From: Actinomadura sp. K4S16
Lineage (GTDB): Bacteria > Actinomycetota > Actinomycetes > Streptosporangiales > Streptosporangiaceae
Assembly (NCBI RefSeq): GCF_008327685.1
Contig: NZ_BDDE01000018.1
Coordinates: 310,001 to 374,000, forward strand
Direction: 5' to 3'
Length of the DNA: 64,000 nt
Shown: positions 16,402 to 25,909 of the stretch, piece after piece
Layout: every line of letters starts with the position of its first letter
How positions within the stretch are numbered: position 1 is the first letter of the stretch
Made by a program: the position numbers and the translations under genes
The notes under the pieces: generated by a model
What the model was told of the DNA's origin: nothing
Database searches by the model: none
What the model saw: the letters and a program-made list of their open reading frames with translations, nothing else

Positions 16402-17232
16402 TCAGGCGAAGACGCGCTGGAAGGCCGTGTGCCTCGGGGCGCCCGCGGCGGTGTCCCACACGGCGAAGACGACGTGCTCGAACCGGTCGGCGAACGCCCC
16501 GTCCGGACGCAGCGCCTCGGCGAACACCTCGGCGACCTCGGCCGGGTCGTTGCGGAACACGCCGCAGCCCCACGCGCCGAGGACGAGCCGGGAGTGCCCG
16601 TTGGCCAGCGCCACGGCGAGGACCTTGCGAGCGCGCAGCCGCAGCACCGCCGGGACCTGCTCGGCCTTGGCGGCGTCGCGGATCGCGCCGCGGTTCGGAG
16701 CGGGCGAGGTCAGGAACGCCACGCCGTACGGCTCCTCCAGCAGCCGCCCGGAGTCGTCCCGGAACACCGGCACGTCCGGCGAGTAGATCATGTGGTCGCT
16801 GTAGAGGAGGTCTCCCTGCGCGCGGTGGAAGTCGTAGTACTCCCTGGCCGAGCGCAGCGACTCGTACAGGCCCGACGAGCGCGCCAGCCCTTCCTCCTGG
16901 GCGTGCGCCCCGTTCAGGAACCCGCCGCCCGGGTTCTTCGCGGAGGCGAAGTTGAGCGCGAACGGCGTCGTCCCCGGGGCGCACAGGCGCCGCGCGGCGG
17001 CGAGCGTCGTCTCGCCGGTGACCTCGATCCGCGTCCGCGCGCCCGAGCCGGCCGGAGGGAGGTTCTCCAGCAGCGTGTCGAGCTCGCCGGGCCGGTAGAG
17101 GACGGTGCGCCGGACGGCCTCGGCGAGGCGGTCGGCGATCGGGACGGTGCGGCCGGACGGCGCCGTGTAGTCGCCGCGTCCGAGGATGGCCACGGTCTCC
17201 TGCGCGGTCGTCCGGCGGGGGTGTCTGCTCAT
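16402..17232 (-). CDS. Bacterial poly(ADP-ribose) glycohydrolase (TIGR02452/DUF2263)
   Basis: A 276-residue macrodomain-fold hydrolase. The PARG signature GGG-X7-QEE is present as GGGFLNGAHAQEE at residues 102-114, with the two catalytic glutamates. The C-terminal half holds the family-typical VLGAWGCGVFRNDP. It would remove ADP-ribose chains from proteins or nucleic acids in the cytoplasm. No ADP-ribosyltransferase is encoded in the window. It is divergent from the DUF3152 gene with a 77-bp spacer. Placement just before the Hen1-Pnkp RNA repair pair is suggestive but proves nothing. Confidence 0.88.
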   Translation of the reverse strand: MSRHPRRTTAQETVAILGRGDYTAPSGRTVPIADRLAEAVRRTVLYRPGELDTLLENLPPAGSGARTRIEVTGETTLAAARRLCAPGTTPFALNFASAKNPGGGFLNGAHAQEEGLARSSGLYESLRSAREYYDFHRAQGDLLYSDHMIYSPDVPVFRDDSGRLLEEPYGVAFLTSPAPNRGAIRDAAKAEQVPAVLRLRARKVLAVALANGHSRLVLGAWGCGVFRNDPAEVAEVFAEALRPDGAFADRFEHVVFAVWDTAAGAPRHTAFQRVFA

Positions 17233-17309
17233 GTCCCTCCGGATTCTGCTGGCCGGGCGAATCCGGGCGCAAACCCTTTAAAGATCATTTCTGGCATGCT
17301 GGGCCGACG

Positions 17310-18173
17310 ATGCAGCGGACCACAGCGCGTACCGGCAGATCCGGCAGGGGGATGCCCGACCTGGATGCGGAGTTCGAGCGGGCGCGCCGGGGCCGAGTGT
17401 ACGGGCTGGTCGCGGCGGCCGTGGCGCTCGTGCTGGTGATCGGGGCCGGCGGGGCGCTCGCCTGGTACCTGCGGCCGAGCTCCGGAGTGTCCGGTGCGAC
17501 GTCCCCCAGGAGCGGCGAAGGGGAGGCGCGGGGGCAGGGAAGCCAGGCCAGGGTCGAGACGGAGCCGTCCTCCCCGCCCATCATCAAGCCCAAGCGCCCC
17601 CCGTATATCCCCGCCAACGGGACCGGGAGGTTCACCCGTCCCACTTCAAGCGGCAGGGTCCACGGGCACGGCAAGCTCATGCGCTACATGGTCGAAGTAG
17701 AGGGCGGTCTACGACAGGACCCTGCGGCCTTCGCGCGAAGCGTGGACGCCATTCTGGCGGACCCCAAGGGATGGACCGCCGGCGGACGGTGGGCTTTCCA
17801 GCGCGTCAGCTCTGGCCCGTACGACTTCGTGGTGAAGCTGGCCTCGCCCGGCACCGTCGACAAGATCTGCGGCGCCTACGGCATGACGACCGAGGGCAAG
17901 GTGAACTGCAGCGCGGGCAAGCAGGTCGTCGTCAACCTGAAGCGCTGGCTGCTGCTCACCACCTACTACCGCGGCCGGCCGGAGCACTACCACGCGCTGA
18001 CCATCAACCACGAGGTCGGTCACCGGCTCGGGTTCGGCCACATGACGTGCGCGGGACGCGACCGTCTCGCGCCCGTCATGCAGCAGCAGATCTTCGGGCT
18101 GAAGGGCTGCCGGATCAACGGCTGGCCCTACGACGCCAAGGGCCGGTTCGTGAAGGGCCCTTCGGTGCCCTGA
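17310..18173 (+). CDS. DUF3152 membrane-anchored zinc-protease-like protein
   Basis: A 287-residue protein: a basic cytoplasmic N terminus, one membrane anchor (about residues 31-53), a Pro/Ser/Arg-rich linker to about 105, then an extracytoplasmic DUF3152 domain. That domain carries a perfect metzincin-type zinc site, HEVGHRLGFGH, near residues 234-244. Conserved cysteines (KICGAYG, VNCSAG, MTCAG, KGCRING) probably form disulfides. The motif predicts a metalloprotease outside the membrane; substrates are unknown. It is followed 57 bp later by hen1, but nothing shows a functional link. Confidence 0.88.
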   Translation: MQRTTARTGRSGRGMPDLDAEFERARRGRVYGLVAAAVALVLVIGAGGALAWYLRPSSGVSGATSPRSGEGEARGQGSQARVETEPSSPPIIKPKRPPYIPANGTGRFTRPTSSGRVHGHGKLMRYMVEVEGGLRQDPAAFARSVDAILADPKGWTAGGRWAFQRVSSGPYDFVVKLASPGTVDKICGAYGMTTEGKVNCSAGKQVVVNLKRWLLLTTYYRGRPEHYHALTINHEVGHRLGFGHMTCAGRDRLAPVMQQQIFGLKGCRINGWPYDAKGRFVKGPSVP

Positions 18174-18230
18174 GCCCGCGCCGCCGGAAAACCAATGGGG
18201 GTGTTCGGTGCTTTCAGCCACACTTGGGGC

Positions 18231-19661
18231 GTGCTTCTGACGATCACCACGACCATGAGCCAGGCGACCGACCTGGGCTTCCTCCTGCACAAGCATCCGG
18301 GCCGGGTGCAGCGCTTCGAGCAGTCCTACGGCAGGGCGCACGTCTTCTACCCCGACGCGGAGGAGCAGCACTGCACGGCGGCCCTGCTGCTGGACGTCGA
18401 CCCGGTCGAGCTCGTGCGCACGCGCGGCAGAGGCACGCCCGACTTCTCACTCGGCCAGTACGTGAACGACCGCCCGTACGCGGCGTCGTCCCTCCTGGCG
18501 TCGGCCATGGCGAACGTCTTCCGCACCGCCATGCGCGGCCGCTGCGACCTGCGCCCCGAACTGGCGGAGACGCCGATCCCGCTGGAGATCGTCCTTCCGG
18601 CCCTGCCGTGCCGGGGCGGCCCCGGCCAGGCCGAGCGGTTCTTCGCCCCGCTCGGCTGGGACGTGTCGGCCGTGCCGGTCCCGCTCGACCCGGACTTCCC
18701 CGACTGGGGCGACTCCCGCTACGTGACGCTCACGCTGACCGGGACGCTGCGCCTCGCCGACGCCCTCAACCAGCTGTACGTGCTGCTCCCCGTCCTGGAC
18801 GACGCCAAGCACTACTGGATGGCGCCCGACGAGGTCGACAAGCTCATCCGGGCGGGGGAGGGCTGGCTGGCCGCGCATCCCGACCGCGGCGCCATCACCC
18901 GCCGGTACCTGGCGAACCGGCGCGCCCTCGTGCGGAGCGCGCTCGGGCGTCTCGCCGACGCCGAGGACGCGCCCGACGAGGAACTCGACCCGATCGAGGT
19001 CGAGGAGGAGGCCCCCGCCGAGGAGGGCCAGGGAGAGGCGGCGCCGGAGGACGCGCCCCTCTCGCTCTCGGAACTGCGCCTCCGGTCGGTGGAGCAGGCG
19101 CTGCGCGATGAGAACGCCCGCCGGGTCATCGACCTCGGCTGCGGGTCCGGGAAGCTGCTGGCCCGGCTGGCCAAGGACGAGTTCTTCAGCGAGCTCTCCG
19201 GATCGGACGTCTCGTACCGCGCGCTCGGCCACGCCTCGCGGCGCCTGCGCCTGGACAAGCAGCCGCACAGCGAGAGCGCCCGCGTCCGGGAGGTCTTCCA
19301 GGGCGCGCTGACCTACGCGGACGAACGGTTCCGCGGCTACGAGGCGGCCGTGCTGATGGAGGTAATCGAGCACGTCGACCCGCCGCGCCTCACCGCCGTC
19401 GAGCGGGTCGTGTTCGGCCACGCCGCGCCCCGCGTGGTGGTCGTGACGACCCCGAACGCCGAGCACAACGTCCGCTACGAGGGGCTGGCGCCCGGGGCGA
19501 TGCGCCACCCCGACCACCGCTTCGAATGGACGCGGGCCGAGTTCCGCGCCTGGGCGGACCGGGTCGCCGCCGAGCACGGCTACCGCGTCCGCCACGTGCC
19601 CGTCGGCGACGACGACCCCGAGGTCGGCGCCCCGACGCAGATGGGAGTGTTCACCCGTTGA
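18231..19661 (+). CDS. hen1: 3'-terminal RNA ribose 2'-O-methyltransferase Hen1
   Basis: A 476-residue bacterial Hen1. The N-terminal half (about 1-245) is the module that activates the Pnkp ligase. An acidic linker (about 250-275) leads to the methyltransferase with SAM motif VIDLGCGSGKLL near 298 and the manganese-binding Hen1 signature EVIEHVDPPRL near 378, then TTPNAEHN. It 2'-O-methylates the 3' end of cleaved RNA during repair so that the rejoined RNA resists recutting. The GTG giving VLLTITTT was chosen because bacterial Hen1 proteins start this way. Its TGA overlaps the pnkp TTG, so the two form a unit. Confidence 0.96.
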   Translation: MLLTITTTMSQATDLGFLLHKHPGRVQRFEQSYGRAHVFYPDAEEQHCTAALLLDVDPVELVRTRGRGTPDFSLGQYVNDRPYAASSLLASAMANVFRTAMRGRCDLRPELAETPIPLEIVLPALPCRGGPGQAERFFAPLGWDVSAVPVPLDPDFPDWGDSRYVTLTLTGTLRLADALNQLYVLLPVLDDAKHYWMAPDEVDKLIRAGEGWLAAHPDRGAITRRYLANRRALVRSALGRLADAEDAPDEELDPIEVEEEAPAEEGQGEAAPEDAPLSLSELRLRSVEQALRDENARRVIDLGCGSGKLLARLAKDEFFSELSGSDVSYRALGHASRRLRLDKQPHSESARVREVFQGALTYADERFRGYEAAVLMEVIEHVDPPRLTAVERVVFGHAAPRVVVVTTPNAEHNVRYEGLAPGAMRHPDHRFEWTRAEFRAWADRVAAEHGYRVRHVPVGDDDPEVGAPTQMGVFTR

Positions 19662-22213
19662 CCGAGATCAAGGTTCCCGAGATGGGGCTCGTCGTGCTCG
19701 TCGGCGTGTCCGGGTCGGGCAAGTCCCACTTCGCGCGCAAGCACTTCAAGCCGACCCAGGTGGTGTCCTCGGACTTCTGCCGCGGGGTCGTGTCGGACGA
19801 CGAGAACGACCAGTCGGCCACCGGCGACGCGTTCGACCTGCTGCACTACATCGTGGGCAAGCGGCTGCGGCGCGGCCTGCTGACCGTGGTGGACGCGACC
19901 AACGTGCAGAGCAAGGCGCGCGAGTCGCTGCTGCGGCTGGCCAAGGAGCACGACGTCCTGTCGGTCGCGATCGTGCTGGACGTCCCCGAGAGCCTCGCCG
20001 CCGAGCGCAACGCCGGGCGCCCGGACCGCGACCTCGCCCCGCACGTCATCCCGCGCCAGCGGCGCGAGCTGAGGCGCGGCATGCGGTCGCTGGGCCGCGA
20101 GTTCCGCCGCGTCCACGTCCTGACCGGCCCGGAGGAGATCGACGCCGCGACGATCCGGTACGAGAAGGCGTGGAACGACAGGCGCGAGCTGACCGGCCCG
20201 TTCGACGTCATCGGCGACGTGCACGGCTGCCGCGCGGAGCTGGAGGACCTCCTCGCCGGCCTCGGCTACGAGATCCTGAGGGACGCGCAGGGCCGCGCGG
20301 TGGGGGCGAACCACCCCGGCGGACGGTCCGCCGTCTTCGTCGGCGACCTGGTCGACCGCGGGCCCGACACGCCGGGCGTGCTGCGCCTGGTGATGGGCAT
20401 GGTGGCCGCCGGCGACGCCCTCTGCGTCTCGGGCAACCACGAGGCGAAGCTCGTCCGCGCGCTGCGCGGGCGCAAGGTGCGCACCGCGCACGGGCTCGCC
20501 GAGTCGCTGGAGCAGCTCGCCGCCGAGGACGAGGGCTTCCGCGACGACGCGCTGCGGTTCATGGACGGCCTCATCGCCCACTACGTCCTGGACGAGGGCC
20601 GCCTCGTCGTGGCCCACGCCGGGCTCAAGGAGGACTACCACGGCCGCGCGTCCGGACGGGTCCGCTCGTTCGCGCTCTACGGCGACACGACCGGGGAGAC
20701 CGACGAGTACGGGCTGCCCGTGCGCTACCCGTGGGCGCGCGACTACAGGGGCAAGGCGATGGTCGTGTACGGGCACACGCCCGTCCCGGAGGCGGAATGG
20801 GTGAACAACACCATCTGCCTGGACACCGGCGCTGTGTTCGGCGGGAAGCTGACGGCGCTGCGGTATCCGGAGCGCGAGCTGGTGTCGGTTCCGGCGCGGC
20901 AGGTCTGGTACGAGCCGACGCGTCCGCTGGAGGCGCCGGCCGCGGGCAGCGCGGGCGGTCACCGGGAGAACGACGTCCTCAACATCGGGGACGTCCTCGG
21001 GAACCAGGGCGTCGAGACCCGCCTGATGGGCCGCGTCTCCGTCCGGGAGGAGAACGCGCTGGCCGCGCTGGAGGTGATGAGCCGGTTCGCGGTCGACCCG
21101 CGCTGGCTCGTCTATCTGCCGCCCACCATGGCCCCCGCCGAGACGTCGTCCCTGCCGGGCTACCTGGAGCACCCGGCCGAGGCCCTCGCCGCGTACCGGG
21201 AGAAGGGCGTCCTGCGCGCCGTGTGCGAGGAGAAGCACATGGGCTCGCGCGCCGTGGCGGTCGTGTGCCGCGACGCCTCGGTGGCCGCGGAGCGCTTCGG
21301 CGTGGACGACGGGACGACCGGCGCCGTCTACACCCGCACCGGGCGCTCCTTCTTCCGCGACCCGTCCCGAACCGGCGAGGTGCTCGACCGGCTCCGCGCC
21401 GCCATCGGCGCCGCGGGGCTGTGGGACGAGCTGGAGACCGGATGGCTCGTCCTCGACGGCGAGCTGCTGCCCTGGTCGGCGAAGGCGATGGACCTCATCC
21501 GCACGCAGTACGCGGCGACCGGCGCGGCGGCCCGCGCCGCGCTGCCGGTGGCGGCCGAGGTGCTGGCACGGGCGGACGGGCGCGGCCTCGACGTCGGCGA
21601 CCTGCGCGAGCACATCGACCGGCGGGCCGCGAACGCGTTCCGGTTCCGCGACGCGTACGCGCGCTACTGCTGGACGGTGGACGGGCTGACCGGTCTGCGG
21701 TTCGCGCCCTTCCAGGTCCTCGCCGGGGAAGGCCGCGCCTGGGCGGGCCTGCGCGACCACGAGTGGCACATGGCCGTGGCCGGGCGGCTCGCGGAGAGCG
21801 ACGCGAGCGGGCTCGTCCAGCGGACGGGTGCGATGACCGTCGACCTCGGGTCGCCGGAGTCGGAGGCCGCGGCCACCGAGTGGTGGGAGAAGCTCACCGC
21901 GGCGGGCGGCGAGGGCATGGTCGTCAAGCCGCTGGGGCCGCTCCCCGAGGGCGTCAAGGTCCAGCCCGGGATCAAGTGCCGCGGCCCGGAGTACCTGCGC
22001 ATCATCTACGGGCCCGACTACCGCGAGCCGAGGCACCTCGACCGGCTGCGCCGCCGGTCGCTCGGGCGCAAGCGGTCCCTGGCGATGCGGGAGCACGCGC
22101 TCGGCGCCGAGGCCCTCGACCGGCTCGCGGGCGGGGAGCCGCTGTGGCGCGTCCACCAGGCGGTCTTCGCCGTCCTGGCGCTGGAGTCCGAGCCGGTGGA
22201 CCCGCGCCTCTGA
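19658..22213 (+). CDS. pnkp: Polynucleotide kinase-phosphatase-ligase Pnkp
   Basis: An 851-residue RNA end-healing and sealing enzyme. The kinase domain has the P-loop GVSGSGKS at residues 16-23. A calcineurin-type 2',3'-phosphatase starts at FDVIGDVHGC near 182 and has SGNHEAKL near 255. The C-terminal adenylyltransferase has its nucleotide-accepting lysine in EEKHMGSR near 527. Length matches the founding clostridial enzyme (about 870). With Hen1 it repairs RNAs cut by ribotoxins. The start is a TTG inside the hen1 stop (TTGA), chosen because it places the P-loop at the expected distance. Confidence 0.96.
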   Translation: MTEIKVPEMGLVVLVGVSGSGKSHFARKHFKPTQVVSSDFCRGVVSDDENDQSATGDAFDLLHYIVGKRLRRGLLTVVDATNVQSKARESLLRLAKEHDVLSVAIVLDVPESLAAERNAGRPDRDLAPHVIPRQRRELRRGMRSLGREFRRVHVLTGPEEIDAATIRYEKAWNDRRELTGPFDVIGDVHGCRAELEDLLAGLGYEILRDAQGRAVGANHPGGRSAVFVGDLVDRGPDTPGVLRLVMGMVAAGDALCVSGNHEAKLVRALRGRKVRTAHGLAESLEQLAAEDEGFRDDALRFMDGLIAHYVLDEGRLVVAHAGLKEDYHGRASGRVRSFALYGDTTGETDEYGLPVRYPWARDYRGKAMVVYGHTPVPEAEWVNNTICLDTGAVFGGKLTALRYPERELVSVPARQVWYEPTRPLEAPAAGSAGGHRENDVLNIGDVLGNQGVETRLMGRVSVREENALAALEVMSRFAVDPRWLVYLPPTMAPAETSSLPGYLEHPAEALAAYREKGVLRAVCEEKHMGSRAVAVVCRDASVAAERFGVDDGTTGAVYTRTGRSFFRDPSRTGEVLDRLRAAIGAAGLWDELETGWLVLDGELLPWSAKAMDLIRTQYAATGAAARAALPVAAEVLARADGRGLDVGDLREHIDRRAANAFRFRDAYARYCWTVDGLTGLRFAPFQVLAGEGRAWAGLRDHEWHMAVAGRLAESDASGLVQRTGAMTVDLGSPESEAAATEWWEKLTAAGGEGMVVKPLGPLPEGVKVQPGIKCRGPEYLRIIYGPDYREPRHLDRLRRRSLGRKRSLAMREHALGAEALDRLAGGEPLWRVHQAVFAVLALESEPVDPRL

Positions 22214-22231
22214 CCGGTCGTGCGCAAGCCA

Positions 22232-22257
22232 CGGCCCGCCTCACCCGGGGCGGGCCG
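22232..22257. terminator. Terminator hairpin after pnkp
   Basis: A perfect 9-bp stem CGGCCCGCC/GGCGGGCCG with an eight-base loop lies between pnkp and the convergent zinc-ribbon gene. Confidence 0.65.
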
Positions 22258-22268
22258 CGGCCGCCCGG

Positions 22269-22535
22269 TCAGGTGGAGAAGAGCATGTGGAACACGCCGC
22301 CGTGGTGCGGACGGTGGTGCCCGCCGTGGTGATGGTGGTGGACCGCCGGCGCGGGCGCTCCCCACCCGGGCGCCGAGGCGGGCGGAGGCGCCGCGCGGTA
22401 CTGCGACTCCATCTGGGCCAGGGCCTCCAGCTCGCCGTAGTCGAGGAAGATGCCCCGGCAGCTGTCACATTGCTCGATGTGGACGCCGCTGCGGGTGTAG
22501 GTCCGCATCACGCCACGACACTTAGGGCAGTGCAT
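22269..22535 (-). CDS. TFIIB-type zinc-ribbon protein
   Basis: An 88-residue protein. Residues 1-30 form a zinc ribbon with two CxxC pairs (HCPKCRGVM and QCDSCRGIFLDYGEL), the zf-TFIIB domain of bacterial proteins. The C-terminal half is Pro/Ala-rich and then strongly His-rich (VHHHHHGGHHRPHHGG), which suggests additional metal binding. The role is unknown. It is a single gene between hairpin-bounded units. Confidence 0.85.
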   Translation of the reverse strand: MHCPKCRGVMRTYTRSGVHIEQCDSCRGIFLDYGELEALAQMESQYRAAPPPASAPGWGAPAPAVHHHHHGGHHRPHHGGVFHMLFST

Positions 22536-22602
22536 CGCCTTGTCGTCCTTCCGGTATGGATCCCCAGGTAGAGGCTAAATGTAGGGCAGGTTCCGCGCCA
22601 CG

Positions 22603-23502
22603 TCATGCCGCGTCCCCCGCCGCGGATATTCTCACGCAGGCGTCGACCATCGCCTGCTCCGCACCGTCGAGTGCCCGATCTTCCCTCCCCGCGGATATGA
22701 CGCACGTGGCGGCGATCTGGATCGCAAGACTTCGGGCGGGAACGTCCAGGGCCGCCCAAGGGTCGCCCTGCGGGGGGACGGCCGGGCCGCCCGCCTCCCT
22801 GTACGCGCCCAGGAAGCGCTCCCATTCGTCCGGGGAGAGGACCCCGCCGGAATAGAGCGCCGCAGGACGCGCGAGGTCCCATGCGGGGTCGCCCATGCCG
22901 AGGTCCTCGATGTCGATGAGCCGCCATCGCCCGCCCGGCGCGCGGACCATCTGCCCCAGATGCCAGTCGCCGTGGATGAGGCGCCGGCCGCGGCCCGGGG
23001 GCTCGTCCTCCTCGCCGCGTATCCAGGCGGGCAGGGTGGCGAACGCCCGGCGCACCGCGTCCTCGGCGGGGCCGTCCTCCAGACGGGAGACCAGGCGGGC
23101 CACCCGCGTCGGACGTCCCCACGCCGGCGCGTCGGCAGGGACGGGCGCCGAGTGGAGGCCCGCCAAGAGCCGAGCGCCTTCCTCCCAGGGGAGTTCCCTG
23201 GACGGGTCCACGGGCTCACCGAACATGGCGAGCGTGACCGTGCGGCCGTCCACGCTCAGCGGGGGCCCCAAGGGCCCGAGGATCAGATCAGGGAGCACGC
23301 CCGCCAAGCGGACCCGGTCGAGGAACGCGTCCCCGTGGTCCCGGTCGGCCTGGTGCGCCTTCACGACCACGTCACCGACGCGCACCACGAGGACACCGTG
23401 CCGGTCGTAGAGGGTCTCCGGCTCCCCGTCCTCCGCGCCTTGGCGGCGGCCGATCTGAACGAGCCGTGTGAAGAGCTCCGACTGGACGGTCCCGGTGTGC
23501 AC
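22603..23502 (-). CDS. Aminoglycoside-phosphotransferase-fold kinase
   Basis: A 299-residue APH-family protein. The N lobe holds a lysine strand (GDVVVKAHQADRDHG); the catalytic loop is LIHGDWHLGQM near residue 200 and the metal-binding motif IDIEDLGMGDPAWDLA near 220. The family phosphorylates small molecules such as antibiotics, choline or amino sugars; this member cannot be assigned. The GTG (VHTGTVQSELF) was chosen because the frame farther upstream would run into the adjacent ligase gene. No good ribosome site is visible. Spacing of eight bases from the ligase stop suggests an operon. Confidence 0.82.
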   Translation of the reverse strand: MHTGTVQSELFTRLVQIGRRQGAEDGEPETLYDRHGVLVVRVGDVVVKAHQADRDHGDAFLDRVRLAGVLPDLILGPLGPPLSVDGRTVTLAMFGEPVDPSRELPWEEGARLLAGLHSAPVPADAPAWGRPTRVARLVSRLEDGPAEDAVRRAFATLPAWIRGEEDEPPGRGRRLIHGDWHLGQMVRAPGGRWRLIDIEDLGMGDPAWDLARPAALYSGGVLSPDEWERFLGAYREAGGPAVPPQGDPWAALDVPARSLAIQIAATCVISAGREDRALDGAEQAMVDACVRISAAGDAA

Positions 23503-23510
23503 CCGACCAG

Positions 23511-25262
23511 TCAACCACTCCGCGCGGGGCCCATCCGCTCCGCGGCCGAGGCGGCGAACTCGTCCCGCAGCCGCTGCCGGACGACTTTGCCCAGCATGTT
23601 CCGGGGCAGCTCCGTCCGGGGGAGGAACTCGGAGGGCACCTTGTAGTGCGACAGGAAGCGCTCGCAATGCCGGCGCAGCTCGTCCTCGGAGAAGGGGTAG
23701 GCGGGGTGTTCGACCACGTGGGCGATGATGCGCTCGCCGCGCCGCGCGTCCGGGACGCCGACCACGGCGCAGTCGTGCACGGCGGGATGGCGGCGCAGCA
23801 CCTTCTCCACCTCGGACGGGGACACGGTGAAGCCGCTCACCTTGATCATGTCCCGCTGGCGGTCCACGATGGTGATGAAACCCTTCTCGTCCATCACCCC
23901 GATGTCACCCGTGCGGAGCCAGCCCTTCGACAGGGTCTGCGCCGTGGCGAGGGGGGCGTTCCAGTAGCCCGCGAACACCTGCGGGCCGCGCACGACGACC
24001 TCGCCCGTCCCGCCCGGCGGCAGGACTTTGGTCGGCTCGTCCTGGTCGACGATGACGACGTCGGTCATGGGCAGCGGCAGCCCGACCGTGAGGTTGCGCG
24101 CCCCGCCCCCCAGCGGGTTGCCGGTGACGGCCGGGGACGCCTCGGTGAGCCCGTAGCAGTTGATGAGCCCCCTCGCCCCGACCTTTTCGAGCCGGTCGAT
24201 GGTGTTCTGCGTCAGCCCCATCGCGCCGGAGATGAAGATGCGCAGCGAGCGCAGGTCGTCGGGCCGGAACCCCGGGCTGTCGAGCACCTGCGCGTACAGG
24301 GTCGGCACCCCGGGGAAGATGGTCGGCCGGTACTTGCGGATCGCCCGGAGCACGCGGTCGCCGTCGTAGCGGGGGAGCAGCACCACGGCCCCGGCCGTCA
24401 TCACGGGCGCGACGAGGCAGCTCATCAGCCCGAACGAGTGGAACAGCGGCAGCACCGCCAGCGTCACGTCCTCGCCGGGGCGCCCGTCGAGGTCCCACGC
24501 GTGCTGCTGGCAGGCGTTGGCGACGAGGTTCCGGTGCGTCAGCATCGCGCCCTTGGGGCGTCCCTCCGTCCCGCCGGTGTACTGGATGGCGGCCAGGTGC
24601 CGCGACGGCTCCAGGGGCAGTTGCCGGACGCGGCGCGCGGGCGGCCTCTGCAACTCCTTGAACGGGACGAGGCCGGGGTCGTGCGGCACGTCCGCGGAGA
24701 TGGCCGCGCGCCGCCGCTGCGCCTGGACGAGCGGGAGCCGCAGGGCGATCCGCTTCGCGACCGGAAGGAAGTCGACCAGAGACGTCACGACGACGTGCTC
24801 CAGCCCCAGCCGGGACCGCACGGCCTTCACCGTCTTGTAGGAACGATCCAGCACGACCGCGACGCGCGCGCCGCAGTCGGCGAGCTGCCGGAGCATCTCC
24901 TCCTCGGTGTAGAGGGGGTTGTGCTGGACCGCGACGGCCCCCCTGCGCAGCACGCCGTAGAACGCGATGACCAGCTGCGGGCAGTTCGGCAGGATCAGCG
25001 CGACCCGGTCGCCGGGCTGCACGCCCAGCCGGTGCAGCCCGTCGGCGAAGCGGTCCGCCGCCTCGCGCAGTTCGCGGTAGGAGATCCGCAGCCCGAAGAA
25101 GATCAGCGCGGGCCTGCGCGGGTACCGGTCCGCGGCATCGTCGAGCAGGCGTGTGACGGGGACGTCCGGGATGTCGAGCTTCCAGGGGACGCCCCGCTGA
25201 TACCACTGCCGCCAGGGCGAAGAGCGCAGTGACGAGTGCCACATAACGCCCGATTGAATCAT
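23511..25262 (-). CDS. AMP-dependent acyl-CoA synthetase (long-chain type)
   Basis: A 583-residue adenylate-forming enzyme. The phosphate-binding loop YTGGTEGRPKGAMLTH is near residue 235 and the hinge/A8 region GWLRTGDIGVMDEKG with VDRQRDMIKVSGF near 455-485. The C-terminal catalytic lysine lies in FLPRTELPRNMLGKVVRQ. It resembles FadD-type long-chain fatty acyl-CoA ligases and would activate a fatty acid at the membrane face. The ATG giving MIQSGVMWHS is preferred; a second ATG six codons later is possible. The frame is open far upstream, across the Lrp gene, but that part has no family similarity. Confidence 0.88.
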   Translation of the reverse strand: MIQSGVMWHSSLRSSPWRQWYQRGVPWKLDIPDVPVTRLLDDAADRYPRRPALIFFGLRISYRELREAADRFADGLHRLGVQPGDRVALILPNCPQLVIAFYGVLRRGAVAVQHNPLYTEEEMLRQLADCGARVAVVLDRSYKTVKAVRSRLGLEHVVVTSLVDFLPVAKRIALRLPLVQAQRRRAAISADVPHDPGLVPFKELQRPPARRVRQLPLEPSRHLAAIQYTGGTEGRPKGAMLTHRNLVANACQQHAWDLDGRPGEDVTLAVLPLFHSFGLMSCLVAPVMTAGAVVLLPRYDGDRVLRAIRKYRPTIFPGVPTLYAQVLDSPGFRPDDLRSLRIFISGAMGLTQNTIDRLEKVGARGLINCYGLTEASPAVTGNPLGGGARNLTVGLPLPMTDVVIVDQDEPTKVLPPGGTGEVVVRGPQVFAGYWNAPLATAQTLSKGWLRTGDIGVMDEKGFITIVDRQRDMIKVSGFTVSPSEVEKVLRRHPAVHDCAVVGVPDARRGERIIAHVVEHPAYPFSEDELRRHCERFLSHYKVPSEFLPRTELPRNMLGKVVRQRLRDEFAASAAERMGPARSG

Positions 25263-25324
25263 CTTCGGCCCCGTGCGCGCCGCGAAGAGAGGTGAACACG
25301 GGCGGGCGATCGGGTCCGCCGGGG

Positions 25325-25804
25325 TCAGCGGGTCCAGCCCTCCGAGCGCGTGACCGCCCGGGTCTCGGGGGCGGGGGGTTCCACCGCGCGGCCCTCGTAG
25401 GCGGTCGACAGGACGATGTGCGAGTTCATCTCGCCGTGCTCGCCGAGGCGCTCCAGGAGCCCCTCCATGTGCTGCATCGACGCGACGCGCACCTTCAGCA
25501 TCGAGCACCAGCTGCCGCTCAGCTTGTGGACCTCGGTGACCTCGGGCAGGTCCTCGGCGGCGGACGTCTTGAGCAGGCAGCGGCCGTGGGCGCAGCGCAT
25601 CTGCACGAAGGCCGTCAGCGGCTGGCCGACCCTGGCCGGGTCGACGCGCGCCTGGTAGCCGGTGATCACCCCGGACTCCTCGAGGCGCCGCACCCGCTCG
25701 GCGACCGCGGGGGGCGACAGGTTCACCAGGGACGCCAGCCGGTTGAACGACAGGCGGCCGTCCCGCTGCAGCTCGGCGAGGATGCTCCAGTCGGTCTGAT
25801 CCAT
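25325..25804 (-). CDS. Lrp/AsnC-family transcriptional regulator
   Basis: A 159-residue protein: AsnC-type helix-turn-helix at residues 1-58 (LDWSIL-like start MDQTDWSILAELQRDGR, then LVNLSPPAVAERVRRLEESG) and a RAM ligand-binding domain at 65-140. It is divergent from an MFS gene with 105 bp between them, so that gene is the likely target. The spacer includes an AT-rich stretch (CTTTGCAAACTATAAG), where Lrp-type proteins often bind. The ligand is probably an amino acid, by family. Confidence 0.9.
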   Translation of the reverse strand: MDQTDWSILAELQRDGRLSFNRLASLVNLSPPAVAERVRRLEESGVITGYQARVDPARVGQPLTAFVQMRCAHGRCLLKTSAAEDLPEVTEVHKLSGSWCSMLKVRVASMQHMEGLLERLGEHGEMNSHIVLSTAYEGRAVEPPAPETRAVTRSEGWTR

Positions 25805-25909
25805 CTTGAAAGTCCCTTCCCGGATCTGCTTTGCAAACTATAAGCAGGATGGGTCGAATGCCAGTGATCATCCATTCCATCCGGGCATGAGCATTTCTAG
25901 CGTTAAAGC

